58,093 nt of DNA. Origin: Oscillospiraceae bacterium. GTDB lineage: Bacteria; Bacillota; Clostridia; Oscillospirales; Ruminococcaceae. Where the stretch lies: positions 1 through 58,093 of the forward strand of contig JAQYLI010000046.1 of the NCBI GenBank assembly GCA_028720105.1, read 5' to 3'. A program made the position numbers and the translations under genes. Below the pieces are notes generated by a model. The model was not told the origin of the DNA. It saw only the letters and a program-made list of their open reading frames with translations, and made no database searches. This document shows, in pieces, positions 43,001 through 51,647 of this stretch (position 1 is its first letter; every line of letters begins with the position of its first letter).

Positions 43001-43297
43001 AAGCTTTGCTGTCTCCGCGGGAGTCAGAACTTTTCCTTGAGACACTACCTTTTCATTTACCACGATAACGGGCATACTCATTGCGCCGTATCCCGCGATT
43101 TTGGCCATATCGGTGATGTACTCCGCTTCAACGGGTATGTTCATAACCTCAAGAGCTTTTTTTACATTTTCGTATTGCTTATGACAGCTTTTACAGCCTG
43201 CTCCCAGCACCTTTACGCTCTTTATCTTTTCCGAAAGTCCTTTATCGGCAGGGCGTTTCTTATCATCGGTCTTTTTCATAAAACCAAACAGTGACAT
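42983..43297 (-). CDS. Thioredoxin-like small redox protein
   Basis: A 104-residue protein with a charged N-terminal extension, then a thioredoxin-like fold with a CxxC active site in VLGAGCKSCHKQYENVKKAL and the cis-Pro in MSMPVIVVN. This is the redox-active disulfide protein family usually encoded beside the DUF318-type permease, as here. It probably supplies electrons or handles a metalloid/thiol substrate for that permease. It is the last gene of the ArsR-linked cluster. Confidence 0.85.
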   Translation of the reverse strand: MSLFGFMKKTDDKKRPADKGLSEKIKSVKVLGAGCKSCHKQYENVKKALEVMNIPVEAEYITDMAKIAGYGAMSMPVIVVNEKVVSQGKVLTPAETAKLLKAIA

Positions 43298-43310
43298 AAT
43301 AAAATTCCTC

Positions 43311-43790
43311 CTACATAATATAGCTTTGAATTATATTAAAGAAATATCCCACAAGGATAATTCCCGTTGTGCATACGGCAATGAATATGCAAAGCAGCTT
43401 GTTTTTTACTGCCTTGCGGAGCATTATCATCGACGGCAGAGAAAGGGTGGTTACTGCCATCATAAAGGAAAGCACCACTCCAAGCAGGGCGCCTTTTGCC
43501 AGAAGCGCTTCGGCAACGGGTACCGTGCCGAAGATATCCGCATACATCGGAATGCCTGCTGCCACCGCGATAATAACACCGAACGGGTTATTTCCTCCCA
43601 GGATATTTACAATAAATCGTTCGGGTATCCAGTTGTGGATGACCGCGCCTATTCCCACCCCTATGAGCACATAGGGAAATACTTTTTTTGCTGTTTCCCA
43701 TACCTGCCCGAGGGCGTATTCTGCACGGGTCCTCATATTCAGCTCCTCCTGCGGAAGGTCAGCCGCTTTGGCGTTTCTGATAATATCCTA
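43311..43790 (-). pseudogene. Permease, C-terminal half (downstream of amber codon)
   Basis: Continues the upstream permease in the same frame after a TAG at 43790-43788: DIIRNAKAADLPQEELN, then MRTRAEYALGQVWETAKKVFPYVLIGVGIGAVIHNWIPE and four helices. Full-length relatives read across this region without interruption. AGGAGG lies 8 bp before the ATG at 43736, so the half could be made separately (141 residues). Whether two halves assemble, the stop is read through, or the gene is dead cannot be decided from sequence. Confidence 0.7.
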
Positions 43791-44324
43791 CAGCTGGTCT
43801 TCAAGGTGAAGCTTTTCTATGAGCGTTCCGCCTGCGACTGCGATAACAAGTCCAACGATAACGTAAATTACTGCAACTTTCCAGCCGAAAATACTCATAA
43901 GCAGCATAAGTGAGCCAAGGTCTACCATCGGCGAGGAGATAAGGAACGAGAACGTTGTTCCGAGAGGCAGACCTGCGCTTGTAAAGCCCATAAAAAGCGG
44001 TATTGACGAGCAGGAACAAAACGGCGTTACGGTTCCGAGCAGGGCGGCGATAATATTTGCCGTTATGCCGTTAAAATGTCCAAGTATCTTCTTTGTGCGT
44101 TGGGGCGGAAAATAGCTTTGGATATATGATATGACAAATATCAGCACGCACAGCAGTATAAGAATTTTTATCATATCGTAGATAAAAAAATGCACGCTGC
44201 CGCCAAGCTTTCCGTTTATATCAAGACCGATGGCGCTGAGCGCAGAGCCGATGAGTCTGTTCAGCCAGGACATACCAAGTATCTCCGACTGAAAAAAGTC
44301 CGAAATGTTTTTGAGCGCTTCCAT
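43788..44324 (-). CDS. DUF318/ArsP-type permease, N-terminal half
   Basis: A 178-residue half of a metal(loid)/organic efflux-type permease: five helices, with the family motif GTVTPFCSCSSIPLFMGFTSAGLPLG and FLISSPMVDLGSLMLL. The protein stops at ...EKLHLEDQL-TAG, in frame with the remaining half. AAAGGAA lies 9 bp before the ATG. It sits in a cluster with ArsR-type regulator and thioredoxin-like genes, suggesting arsenic or another thiol-reactive substrate. Confidence 0.75.
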   Translation of the reverse strand: MEALKNISDFFQSEILGMSWLNRLIGSALSAIGLDINGKLGGSVHFFIYDMIKILILLCVLIFVISYIQSYFPPQRTKKILGHFNGITANIIAALLGTVTPFCSCSSIPLFMGFTSAGLPLGTTFSFLISSPMVDLGSLMLLMSIFGWKVAVIYVIVGLVIAVAGGTLIEKLHLEDQL

Positions 44325-44340
44325 ACTGACAGTTCCTTTC

Positions 44341-44370
44341 TATAAATATATATAAATATGTCTATTTATA
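44341..44370. promoter_or_regulatory. Candidate ArsR operator before the permease
   Basis: An AT-rich imperfect repeat (tataaatatatataaatatg...ctatttata) just upstream of the permease ribosome-binding site resembles the sequence before the arsR gene (atagataaatataaatat, about 45155-45175). A hairpin agccgtg/cacggct lies between it and the preceding gene. Confidence 0.35.
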
Positions 44371-44409
44371 ATCCGTTAGGCAAGCCGTGAATAACACGGC
44401 TGATTTTTT

Positions 44410-44853
44410 TTATTCGTATTCGGCAAGAACGGTTTCAAGTATCTCCACTGCGCTTTTTATCGCCTGCGGACAAACTTTTCCGAACAGCCCCTTTTCCTTG
44501 ATACAAGCCATTTCTTCGGGCTTTGTCAGGTCATAGCCCAGCAGCTCGCGGCAGACCACAGACCCGTTTGCTTCCTTAAACCGATTTGTGTACTGAACAG
44601 CTATAGAATATGCCCTTGATTTCTGTTCATTATCGGAAGCGTCGTAATGACCGTATTTCAGCCCCAGTACCATCAGCGCTCCCGATACCGCACCGCAGAG
44701 CTCGCCGTTTCGGGCACCTCCTCCGAATGATGTCCCCAGCATAAGCGCAAGCTTTTCGTCAAGCCCGAAATCGGGCGCAAACGCCGTCAACACCGCTTGA
44801 GAGCAGTTGAAATTATTTGCAAAAAGCTCCAGAGCCCTGTCTGCTTTATTCAT
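44410..44853 (-). CDS. C_GCAxxG_C_C family protein
   Basis: A 147-residue protein with the family pattern NCSQAVLTAF, GGGARNGELCGAVSGALMVLGL and conserved Cys residues in VVCRELLG, MACIKEKGL and VCPQAIKSAVEIL. The family is thought to be redox- or metal-related and is often beside ArsR-type and permease genes. The start overlaps the end of the arsR-type gene by 8 bp. Confidence 0.85.
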   Translation of the reverse strand: MNKADRALELFANNFNCSQAVLTAFAPDFGLDEKLALMLGTSFGGGARNGELCGAVSGALMVLGLKYGHYDASDNEQKSRAYSIAVQYTNRFKEANGSVVCRELLGYDLTKPEEMACIKEKGLFGKVCPQAIKSAVEILETVLAEYE

Positions 44854-45145
44854 TGTAATTATCCTCCCTGCTGTTTTTCAGTGAAGCAAGATATTTCTGC
44901 GCACATTCAATTCCTGCTTCGGAAAGGGAATAATGCATCCATTTGCCTTCTTTGCGGCACTTCACGATACCGCTGTCGCAAAGTATCTTCATATGATGAG
45001 ACAAGGTGGGCTGAGTGATGTTCATTTCCTGCAGCAGCATACAGGCGCATTGTTCTCCGCCCCGTAAAAGCTGCAGTATCTTGATACGGTTTTCATCGCA
45101 GAACGCTTTGAAAATAACAGCCGTTTTTTTGGCGTCAAGCTCCAT
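44846..45145 (-). CDS. ArsR-family metal(loid)-responsive repressor
   Basis: A 99-residue winged-helix repressor (FKAFCDENRIKILQLLRGGEQCACMLLQEMNITQPTLSHHMKILCDSGIVKCRKEGKWMHYSL). The Cys pair in EQCACMLL matches the As/Sb-sensing alpha-3 site (ELCVCDL in ArsR). GAGGTGAG precedes the ATG. It is the first gene of the cluster with the C_GCAxxG_C_C, permease and thioredoxin-like genes. Confidence 0.9.
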   Translation of the reverse strand: MELDAKKTAVIFKAFCDENRIKILQLLRGGEQCACMLLQEMNITQPTLSHHMKILCDSGIVKCRKEGKWMHYSLSEAGIECAQKYLASLKNSREDNYNE

Positions 45146-45294
45146 ATTCTCACCTCATATTTATATTTATCTATATGTTGTTATAGGGGGCAGAGATAAA
45201 AATGTCAATATGCAGTTGTGCATAAATTATCGGCATAAAATTTGTTTATTATTACGAATGTCATTTCAAAATAATACCTCACAAAACAGCTTTT

Positions 45295-45954
45295 TTAATG
45301 CAGCACAAATCTGTTTTTTTCAAATTCCAGCAGTCCTTCGTCACGCATTCTGCAAAGCTCGTTTGACATTGCGCTTCTGTCCACCGAAAGGAAATCCGCA
45401 AGCTGTTGGCGGTTAAAGGGTATGGAAAACGAACTGCTCCTTTGGCGTTTTGCTTCATCGGAAAGATATGCGATAAGCTTTTCACGGGTGGTGCGCCTTG
45501 ACATAACTCCCAGCTTGCGTACAAGCTTTCTGTTCTTTTCGGATATTGCAAAAAACAAATTCTGCACGGCTATGGAATGAAATTTGCAGGCTGAGGGGCA
45601 GACTGAAATTATTCTTTTCACATCAAAGAATATAACAGCGCTGTCCTCCAGCGCAAGCACATCGTTTAATATGGGACCGCTTTCAGGGGCGGCATACGCC
45701 TCGCCGAACATCTCTCCGGGGCTGACCACGCTGATGATACTGCGGTTGCCCCAGTAATCGTCCCGCTGGATATGAAGCTTGCCACGAACAAGCACCATAA
45801 TATTTCCGACCCGTTCCCCCTGCCTCAGAACGTATTCGCCTTTTTTATAACTGCACAGCTTTGCCTGCATACAGGCAAGCATTGCTTCGATGTCGTTTTC
45901 GCCCACTCCCGAGAAAAGCTGGGTTTTCATTAAAACAGGAATATATTTCTGCAT
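45295..45954 (-). CDS. Crp/Fnr-family regulator, probable HcpR
   Basis: A 219-residue regulator with a cyclic-nucleotide-type beta-barrel (GEYVLRQGERVGNIMVLVRGKLHIQ ... SPGEMFGEA), the long dimer helix and a Crp helix-turn-helix (FNRQQLADFLSVDRSAMSNELCRMRDEGLLEF). It lacks the N-terminal four-Cys cluster of FNR. It is divergent from the ferredoxin-hcp operon, the usual context of HcpR regulators of nitrosative stress. A symmetrical site lies in the shared intergenic region. Confidence 0.88.
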   Translation of the reverse strand: MQKYIPVLMKTQLFSGVGENDIEAMLACMQAKLCSYKKGEYVLRQGERVGNIMVLVRGKLHIQRDDYWGNRSIISVVSPGEMFGEAYAAPESGPILNDVLALEDSAVIFFDVKRIISVCPSACKFHSIAVQNLFFAISEKNRKLVRKLGVMSRRTTREKLIAYLSDEAKRQRSSSFSIPFNRQQLADFLSVDRSAMSNELCRMRDEGLLEFEKNRFVLH

Positions 45955-45969
45955 AGTTTCCTCATTTCT

Positions 45970-46011
45970 GTTGTAAATACAACCGACTTGTTTTGAATAT
46001 TATATTATAAT
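45970..46011 (+). promoter_or_regulatory. hcp operon promoter with Crp/Fnr-type site at -41.5
   Basis: Palindrome GTTGTA-AA-TACAAC (45970-45983) and TATAAT (46006-46011), with no usable -35 hexamer. With initiation 7 bases after the -10 box, the palindrome centre lies 41.5 bp upstream, the class II activator position. Confidence 0.7.
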
Positions 46012-46059
46012 CATATCAGAAAGTCAAGGGCTTTCGGTAATGACGAGGAGGACACTGAA

Positions 46060-46767
46060 ATGATAAGAAGGATAATCAAGATAGATGAAGAAAAATGCAC
46101 GGGCTGCGGACTTTGCGCCGAAGCCTGCCACGAGGGCGCCATAGAAATGACATACGGGAAGGCAAGGCTTACCCGTGAGGACTATTGCGACGGGCTTGGA
46201 GACTGTTTGCCTGCCTGTCCCGCAAATGCGATATCATTTGAGGAGCGCGAAGCCCCTGCTTATGATGAGGCGGCTGTTATGGCGGCAAAGAAGAAAAAAG
46301 CGGAGGAAAAACTTCCCTGCGGCTGCCCGGGAACACAGTCAAAGGCTATAAAGCGTGATGCAGCGGAAGTACCCTCTGCCCACGTTGGCAGTCAGCTTTC
46401 CCAATGGCCTGTGCAGATAAAGCTTGTGCCTGTAAATGCCCCTTATTTTCATAATGCAGACCTGCTTATCGCTGCAGACTGCACCGCTTATGCTTACGGC
46501 AATTTCCACAATGATTTTATGGGAGGACGCATAACCCTTATCGGCTGTCCTAAGCTGGACGAGGGAGATTATGCCGAAAAGCTTTCCGCAATTCTGGCAA
46601 ATAATCATATAAAAAGCGTGACTGTTGCACGTATGGAAGTGCCCTGCTGCGGCGGGATAGAAAATGCGGCAAAACGGGCGATACAGGCAAGCGGAAAGTT
46701 CATTCCCATTGAGGTCGTGACCATATCCGCTGACGGTAAAATTTTAAAGAGAGAGGTAAATATTTAA
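46060..46767 (+). CDS. Ferredoxin-type 4Fe-4S protein of the hcp operon
   Basis: A 235-residue protein. The N-terminal about 65 residues hold two 4Fe-4S motifs (CTGCGLCAEACHEGA; DCLPACPANAI). A Lys-rich link and a Cys-rich PCGCPG motif follow, then an about 150-residue domain (NAPYFHNADLLIAADCTAYAYGNFHNDFMGGRITLIGCPKLD...EVPCCGGI) common in proteins encoded before hcp. It probably passes electrons to Hcp. AGGAGG precedes the ATG, and it directly abuts hcp. Confidence 0.9.
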   Translation: MIRRIIKIDEEKCTGCGLCAEACHEGAIEMTYGKARLTREDYCDGLGDCLPACPANAISFEEREAPAYDEAAVMAAKKKKAEEKLPCGCPGTQSKAIKRDAAEVPSAHVGSQLSQWPVQIKLVPVNAPYFHNADLLIAADCTAYAYGNFHNDFMGGRITLIGCPKLDEGDYAEKLSAILANNHIKSVTVARMEVPCCGGIENAAKRAIQASGKFIPIEVVTISADGKILKREVNI

Positions 46768-48369
46768 ATGAATAAAATGTTTTGTTATCAGTGCGAACAG
46801 ACTGCAGGCTGCACGGGCTGCACGGGTATGGCGGGCGTATGCGGAAAAAAAGCCGATACCGCCCTGCTTCAGGACGAGCTTACGGGTGCCCTTATCGGAC
46901 TTGCCAAAGCTGTAAACGGCAATGAGGATATTGTTACCGAAAATACCTATAAGCTTATCATAAAGGGGCTTTTTACGGCTGTTACAAATGTGAATTTCAA
47001 CAATGAAACCATAAAAAAGCTCACCGATGAAATAGAGCTTGAAAAAAGACGATTCGTTCCTCGGTGCGGCGGCTGCGCTTCTCCATGCGGAAGAAACGAT
47101 GATTATGATATGTCAAGGCTCTGGACTGCCGATGAGGATATCCGTTCTCTGAAATCGCTGATACTGTTCGGTATCAGGGGTATGGCGGCGTATGCATATC
47201 ACGCAATGGTGCTGGGGTTCTCCGATGAAGATGTTAACAGATTTTTCTGCAAGGCGCTCTTTGCCGTGGGTATGGAGGATTTCGGAATGGACAAGCTTCT
47301 GCCCATAGTTATGGAAACAGGCGAAAAAAATCTCAGATGTATGGAGCTTCTTGACAAAGCCAATACCGAGACTTACGGCGACCCCGTTCCCACGGAGGTG
47401 ACGCTTACCGTTGAAAAGGGACCGTTTATCGTGATATCGGGTCACGACCTTTATGACCTGAAACAGCTTCTGGAGCAGACAAAGGACAAGGGCATAAATA
47501 TCTATACCCACGGCGAAATGCTGCCTGCCCACGCTTATCCCGAGCTGAAAAAATATCCCCATCTGAAAGGCAATTTCGGCACGGCGTGGCAAAATCAGCA
47601 GAAGGAATTTGCGGATATCCCCGCTCCCGTACTTTTTACCACAAACTGCCTTATGCCGCCGAAGGAAAGCTACTTTGACCGTGTGTTCACCACAGAGGTG
47701 GTGTCCTATCCCGAGATAGTGCATATCGGTGAGGACAAGGATTTTTCTCCCGTGATAGAAAAAGCGCTCCTGCTTGGGGGTTACTCCGAGGACAGGCATT
47801 TTACGGGTATTAACGGCGGAGGAAGGGTGATAACAGGCTTCGGGCATAATGCTGTTCTGTCTGCTGCCGACAAGATAATTGCCGCTGTAAAATCGGGTGA
47901 TATCAAGCATTTCTTCCTTGTCGGCGGCTGTGACGGGGCGAAAACGGGACGAAATTACTACACCGATTTTGTAAAGCAGACCCCCGATGACAGCATAGTG
48001 CTTACCCTTGCCTGCGGAAAATACCGCTTCAACGACCTTGACCTTGGCTCCATTGACGGTCTGCCCAGAATTATGGATATGGGACAGTGCAGCGACGCGT
48101 ACAGCGCAATAAAGGTGGCTGCGGCTCTTGCTGAGGCATTTGGCTGCGGAGTAAACGACCTGCCGCTTTCTATGGTGCTTTCGTGGTACGAACAGAAGGC
48201 TGTTTGTATCCTGCTGACGCTGCTTCATCTCGGAATAAAAAATATTCTTCTCGGTCCGTCTCTGCCTGCGTTTATTTCACCCAATGTGCTGGATATACTT
48301 GTGAAAAATTATAATATAGCGCCTATTACGACCCCCGAGGAGGATATGAAAAAGCTTTTGGCTATATAA
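46768..48369 (+). CDS. hcp: Hydroxylamine/nitric oxide reductase, hybrid cluster protein
   Basis: A 533-residue Hcp that detoxifies NO and/or hydroxylamine in anaerobes. The N-terminal cluster motif is CYQCEQTAGCTGCTGMAGVCG. Hybrid-cluster ligands are visible in TNCLMPP, GGCDGAKTGRNYYTDF, LACGKYRFN and the late VLSWYEQKAVCIL segment. The Cys spacing fits the class III, anaerobe type. AGAGAGG lies before the ATG, which follows the ferredoxin stop without a gap. Confidence 0.96.
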   Translation: MNKMFCYQCEQTAGCTGCTGMAGVCGKKADTALLQDELTGALIGLAKAVNGNEDIVTENTYKLIIKGLFTAVTNVNFNNETIKKLTDEIELEKRRFVPRCGGCASPCGRNDDYDMSRLWTADEDIRSLKSLILFGIRGMAAYAYHAMVLGFSDEDVNRFFCKALFAVGMEDFGMDKLLPIVMETGEKNLRCMELLDKANTETYGDPVPTEVTLTVEKGPFIVISGHDLYDLKQLLEQTKDKGINIYTHGEMLPAHAYPELKKYPHLKGNFGTAWQNQQKEFADIPAPVLFTTNCLMPPKESYFDRVFTTEVVSYPEIVHIGEDKDFSPVIEKALLLGGYSEDRHFTGINGGGRVITGFGHNAVLSAADKIIAAVKSGDIKHFFLVGGCDGAKTGRNYYTDFVKQTPDDSIVLTLACGKYRFNDLDLGSIDGLPRIMDMGQCSDAYSAIKVAAALAEAFGCGVNDLPLSMVLSWYEQKAVCILLTLLHLGIKNILLGPSLPAFISPNVLDILVKNYNIAPITTPEEDMKKLLAI

Positions 48370-48408
48370 TTATTTCAAAATTTCATCAATAAATTACAAG
48401 ATAAGAAA

Positions 48409-48442
48409 AATAAGCCGGCTTCTTTTTTGAAACCGGCTTATT
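48409..48442. terminator. Intrinsic terminator of the hcp operon
   Basis: Stem aataagccgg/ccggcttatt with T-rich loop and T-rich flank. Confidence 0.85.
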
Positions 48443-48484
48443 TGTTATCATCAGCCTGATATTTCTAACCTGACAAGTGCGGAA

Positions 48485-48533
48485 AATAAAATTATCCTCC
48501 ATATGCCGAATCATATTGGAGGATAATTTTATT
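48485..48533. repeat. Long perfect inverted repeat
   Basis: A 16-bp perfect arm, aataaaattatcctcc with ggaggataattttatt, extended inward by atatg/catat with one bulge. Not needed to end hcp, which already has a terminator. It could be the terminator of a lost gene or a small palindromic element. Confidence 0.6.
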
Positions 48534-48751
48534 AGGAGAAAGAAATGAAAGAAGAATTTTTCCAATGCTTTTTTAAGCATTGATTTATTGGCAATTTTAA
48601 TTATATATTTTTTTCATAATAATAGCTATCCAAAATTTGCGGAATATTTGCTATTTATTGCGATGATATTTTAACTGTATTTGTACATTTATCAAATGTT
48701 GTTCAAATCCACTATATTTTAACCGATTTTTGCTTAATTTAACGTTTGATA

Positions 48752-48780
48752 TTTACAAGCAAACATAAAGATGTTATAAT
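48752..48780 (+). promoter_or_regulatory. Promoter of the sugar importer operon
   Basis: TTTACA, a 17-bp spacer and TATAAT, with a leader of about 75 bases before the binding-protein start. Confidence 0.7.
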
Positions 48781-48863
48781 TTAGCCATAAAGCAAAAGCA
48801 AGATTTGGTAATTAAAAAATGAAGTGCTTTGTTAAATTATTCTAAATTATGGAGGTTGGAACA

Positions 48864-50588
48864 ATGAAAAAATTCAAGTCAATTGCAGCGTTGTCCGTCG
48901 CTTTCCTTATGATGGCAGGAATGGCAGGCTGCGGAAATACCGCAGGAGGAAACGGCGGTGATGAAACCGCTGCCAATGCAGGCGGAGACGCAGGCACTTC
49001 CGCTGCTGCCGGCGGAGAAACATCTTCATCGGGAGAGATCAAGGAATTTACAGCATTCTTTGCAGTTCCCGGAAACGAGCTTAACTCCGACAACAGAGTT
49101 CAGCAGGTCATTGCCGAGAAGATAGGAGCAAAGTGCAAGGAGACCTGGCTCACCGGTCAGACCGCTGAGGAGGCTATCGGCGTTATGATCGCAGGCGGCG
49201 AGTACACCGACTTTATAGTTGGCTCAAGCGGAAGCACCACTCTTATCGACGCTGGCGCACTTATCCCTATCGACCAATACTGGGACAATTATCCCAACGT
49301 CAAGAACTTCTACTCCGACGCCGAGTGGAACCAGATCAGAAATGCCGACGGTCACATCTACATCATTCCTCAGTTCGGCAACGTTTATATGTATGATACG
49401 GGCACGATACATAACGATGAAGCATTCTGGATACAGACCAGAGTTCTTGAGTGGGCAGGCTATCCCAAGATCGAGACCCTTGACGAATACTTCGACGTTA
49501 TCGAAAGATACATTGAAGCAAATCCCACAATGGAGGACGGCACTCCCAATATCGGTTACGAGATACTCACCGATGACTGGAGATATTTCTGCCTTGAGAA
49601 CGCTCCCTTCTTCCTTGACGGTTATCCCAACGACGGCTGCTGCATAGTTGACGAGACTACACATCAGGCTATCGACTACAACACCACTCCCACCGCTAAG
49701 AGATATTTCCAGAAGCTTAACGAGGAGTACAAGAAGGGCATTATCGACCCCGAGACATTTACTCTCAACTATGACCAGTACATCGCAAAGCTTTCTTCCG
49801 GACGTGTATGCGGTATGGTTGACCAGCACTGGAACTTCCAGGACGCTGAGAACGCTATCAAGCAGCAGGGTCTTGACAACTGCACTTATGTACCCGTTGG
49901 CGTTGTTATCGACAAGGGCATTGAGGAGCGCTACCACAGCGAGTCCGCTCTTGACGCAACAGGCGGTATCGGTATCACAGTAAGCTGTGATGATGTTGAA
50001 GGCGCTATGAAGTTCTTAAACGATCTCCTTGACCCTGAGATCCTCACACTCCGTAACTGGGGTCAGGAAGGTATTGATTACCTGGTTGACGAGAACGGCC
50101 TTTTCTACAGAAACGAAGAAATGAGAAAGAATGCTGTTGACCAGTCTTATATCAACGCAAATATGTGTCCTTACTCCTACTTCCCCAACTATGAGGGTAT
50201 GAACCACGACGGCATCAATGCCTGCAACGCTAACAACCAGCCCTCCGAGTTCTTTGAGGCTCTCCCCGAACCCGTTAAGAAGTGCTTTGAAGCATACGGC
50301 GTTCAGACTTACACTCAGATGCTCAACCCCTCCAGAGAAAATTCTCCCTGGTTCCCTATGTGGTCTTACTCCAACGCGTTCACTACCGAAACTCCTTGGG
50401 GTCTTGCTAAGGTAAATATGGACGAGGTAAAGCACGAGTACCTTCCCAAGGTAGTTATTTCCGACGATTTCGAGTCCGCTTGGGATGAATATCTCAAAGT
50501 TTACAATGAAAGATGCGATACAGAGGCTTATCTGAACGCTCTTACAGAAGAGGTACAGAGAAGAATTGATGTCGCACAGGGCAGCTGA
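48864..50588 (+). CDS. LplA-type solute-binding lipoprotein
   Basis: Substrate-binding protein of a carbohydrate ABC importer. Start at the ATG 8 bp after GGAGG. Lipobox MAGC follows a typical signal (MKKFKSIAALSVAFLMMAGMAGC), then a Gly/Ala/Glu linker and a 520-residue family 1 binding domain rich in surface aromatics (EYTDFIVGSSGSTTLIDAGALIPIDQYWDNYPN...). Length and partner permeases place it in the LplA/YtcQ group, which handles plant oligosaccharides. Codons are strongly biased, indicating high expression. The neighbouring GH3 gene suggests xylo- or gluco-oligosaccharides. Confidence 0.9.
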   Translation: MKKFKSIAALSVAFLMMAGMAGCGNTAGGNGGDETAANAGGDAGTSAAAGGETSSSGEIKEFTAFFAVPGNELNSDNRVQQVIAEKIGAKCKETWLTGQTAEEAIGVMIAGGEYTDFIVGSSGSTTLIDAGALIPIDQYWDNYPNVKNFYSDAEWNQIRNADGHIYIIPQFGNVYMYDTGTIHNDEAFWIQTRVLEWAGYPKIETLDEYFDVIERYIEANPTMEDGTPNIGYEILTDDWRYFCLENAPFFLDGYPNDGCCIVDETTHQAIDYNTTPTAKRYFQKLNEEYKKGIIDPETFTLNYDQYIAKLSSGRVCGMVDQHWNFQDAENAIKQQGLDNCTYVPVGVVIDKGIEERYHSESALDATGGIGITVSCDDVEGAMKFLNDLLDPEILTLRNWGQEGIDYLVDENGLFYRNEEMRKNAVDQSYINANMCPYSYFPNYEGMNHDGINACNANNQPSEFFEALPEPVKKCFEAYGVQTYTQMLNPSRENSPWFPMWSYSNAFTTETPWGLAKVNMDEVKHEYLPKVVISDDFESAWDEYLKVYNERCDTEAYLNALTEEVQRRIDVAQGS

Positions 50589-50618
50589 TAAGTCGGCTTC
50601 AAAAAAATAAGGCAGTAT

Positions 50619-50661
50619 AAGTTTGACGGGACCGTTTCCTTTCGGGCGGTTCCGTCAACTT
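50619..50661 (+). promoter_or_regulatory. Intercistronic hairpin between binding protein and permease genes
   Basis: aagtttgacgggaccg pairs with cggttccgtcaactt around a 12-base loop, with no T tract after it. Such hairpins protect the upstream message and let the binding protein be made in excess over the permeases. Confidence 0.6.
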
Positions 50662-50685
50662 ACAATAAGGAGTGAACACATCGCT

Positions 50686-51627
50686 ATGGGAAATCCTTTT
50701 AATGCGGAAAAGAAGCAGGGGATAAGTCTCAAACAGATCAAAAATCAGAAGGTGCTGATCCTGCTTTCAATACCGTTTATAATCTATGTTATCATTTTCT
50801 GCTATGTGCCTCTGGGCGGCTGGATTATGGCGTTCCAGAATTTTAAGCCAAAGCTTGGTCTTTTGCACTCGCAATTTGTCGGACTTGATAAATTTAAGTT
50901 CCTTTTTTCAAACGACCAGTTCTTAAAGGTCATCAGAAACACCCTTGCAATGGGCGTTATCAATCTTGTGCTGGGTACGGTCACAGCTATACTGTTTGCC
51001 ATACTGCTCAGCGAATTCAGATTTATCAAAGGCAAGAAGCTTGTCCAGACAATTTCATACCTGCCCCACTTCCTTTCCTGGGTCATTGTTACGGGTATCG
51101 TTTTTGACGTTCTTTCCACCGAAAACGGAATTGTCAACGAGCTTCTCGTAAATCTTCATATCATAGACAAGCCCTTTAACTTCCTTGCCGATCCGAAGCT
51201 GTTCTGGTGGATAGTGGGTTTTGCCAATGTGTGGAAGGAAACGGGCTGGAACAGTATTATTTACCTTGCTGCCATTACCTCCATCAGCCCCGACCTTTAC
51301 GAGGCGGCTTCCATTGACGGAGCGGGCAGGCTTGCTAAGATATGGCACATCACCCTCCCCGGAATCAAGCCTACTTTCTTTATCCTGCTTATTATGAACA
51401 TCGGAAACGTTCTGAACGCAGGCTTCGAGGTACAGTACCTGCTGGGCAACGGACTTGTACAGAGCGTTTCTCAGACCATTGATATCTATGTCCTCAAATA
51501 CGGTATCAGCCAGGCGGACTATTCCCTCGGTACGGCGGCAGGTATCTTTAAGAGCGTTGTAAGCCTTATCCTCATTGTGATAGCTAACCAGCTTGCAAAG
51601 AAGATGGGCGAGGAACATCTATTCTAA
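50686..51627 (+). CDS. LplB-type sugar ABC permease
   Basis: First membrane subunit (six helices; FIIYVIIFCYVPLGGWIMAFQNF near the start) with the EAA loop EAASIDGAGRLAKIWHITLPGIKPT that contacts the ATPase. Start chosen at MGNPFNAEKK, the first Met that follows AAGGAG. No ATPase gene is present in the locus; such importers use a shared MsmX/MsmK-type ATPase encoded elsewhere. Confidence 0.92.
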   Translation: MGNPFNAEKKQGISLKQIKNQKVLILLSIPFIIYVIIFCYVPLGGWIMAFQNFKPKLGLLHSQFVGLDKFKFLFSNDQFLKVIRNTLAMGVINLVLGTVTAILFAILLSEFRFIKGKKLVQTISYLPHFLSWVIVTGIVFDVLSTENGIVNELLVNLHIIDKPFNFLADPKLFWWIVGFANVWKETGWNSIIYLAAITSISPDLYEAASIDGAGRLAKIWHITLPGIKPTFFILLIMNIGNVLNAGFEVQYLLGNGLVQSVSQTIDIYVLKYGISQADYSLGTAAGIFKSVVSLILIVIANQLAKKMGEEHLF

Positions 51628-51647
51628 AGGAAGGAGGCCAGCAAGCT

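Larger units (their letters stand above)
48370..48863. other. Gene-free region between hcp and the sugar importer
   Basis: Contains the hcp terminator, a second long hairpin (48485-48533), a 12-codon open frame with a ribosome-binding site that I do not accept as a gene, about 170 bases of very AT-rich DNA, and the promoter of the binding-protein gene. Confidence 0.6.

Noticed and set aside
43788-43790. Selenocysteine or pyrrolysine reading of the split permease stop
   Set aside because: The codon is TAG, not TGA, and no pyrrolysine genes or downstream signal are visible; a nonsense mutation or restart is simpler.
47113-48228. A 371-codon minus-strand frame
   Set aside because: Antisense shadow of hcp, with basic, His-rich junk composition.
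48544-48582. A 12-codon frame with a ribosome-binding site
   Set aside because: Too short, not followed by a regulated gene, and ends in a hairpin; listed only as a finding.
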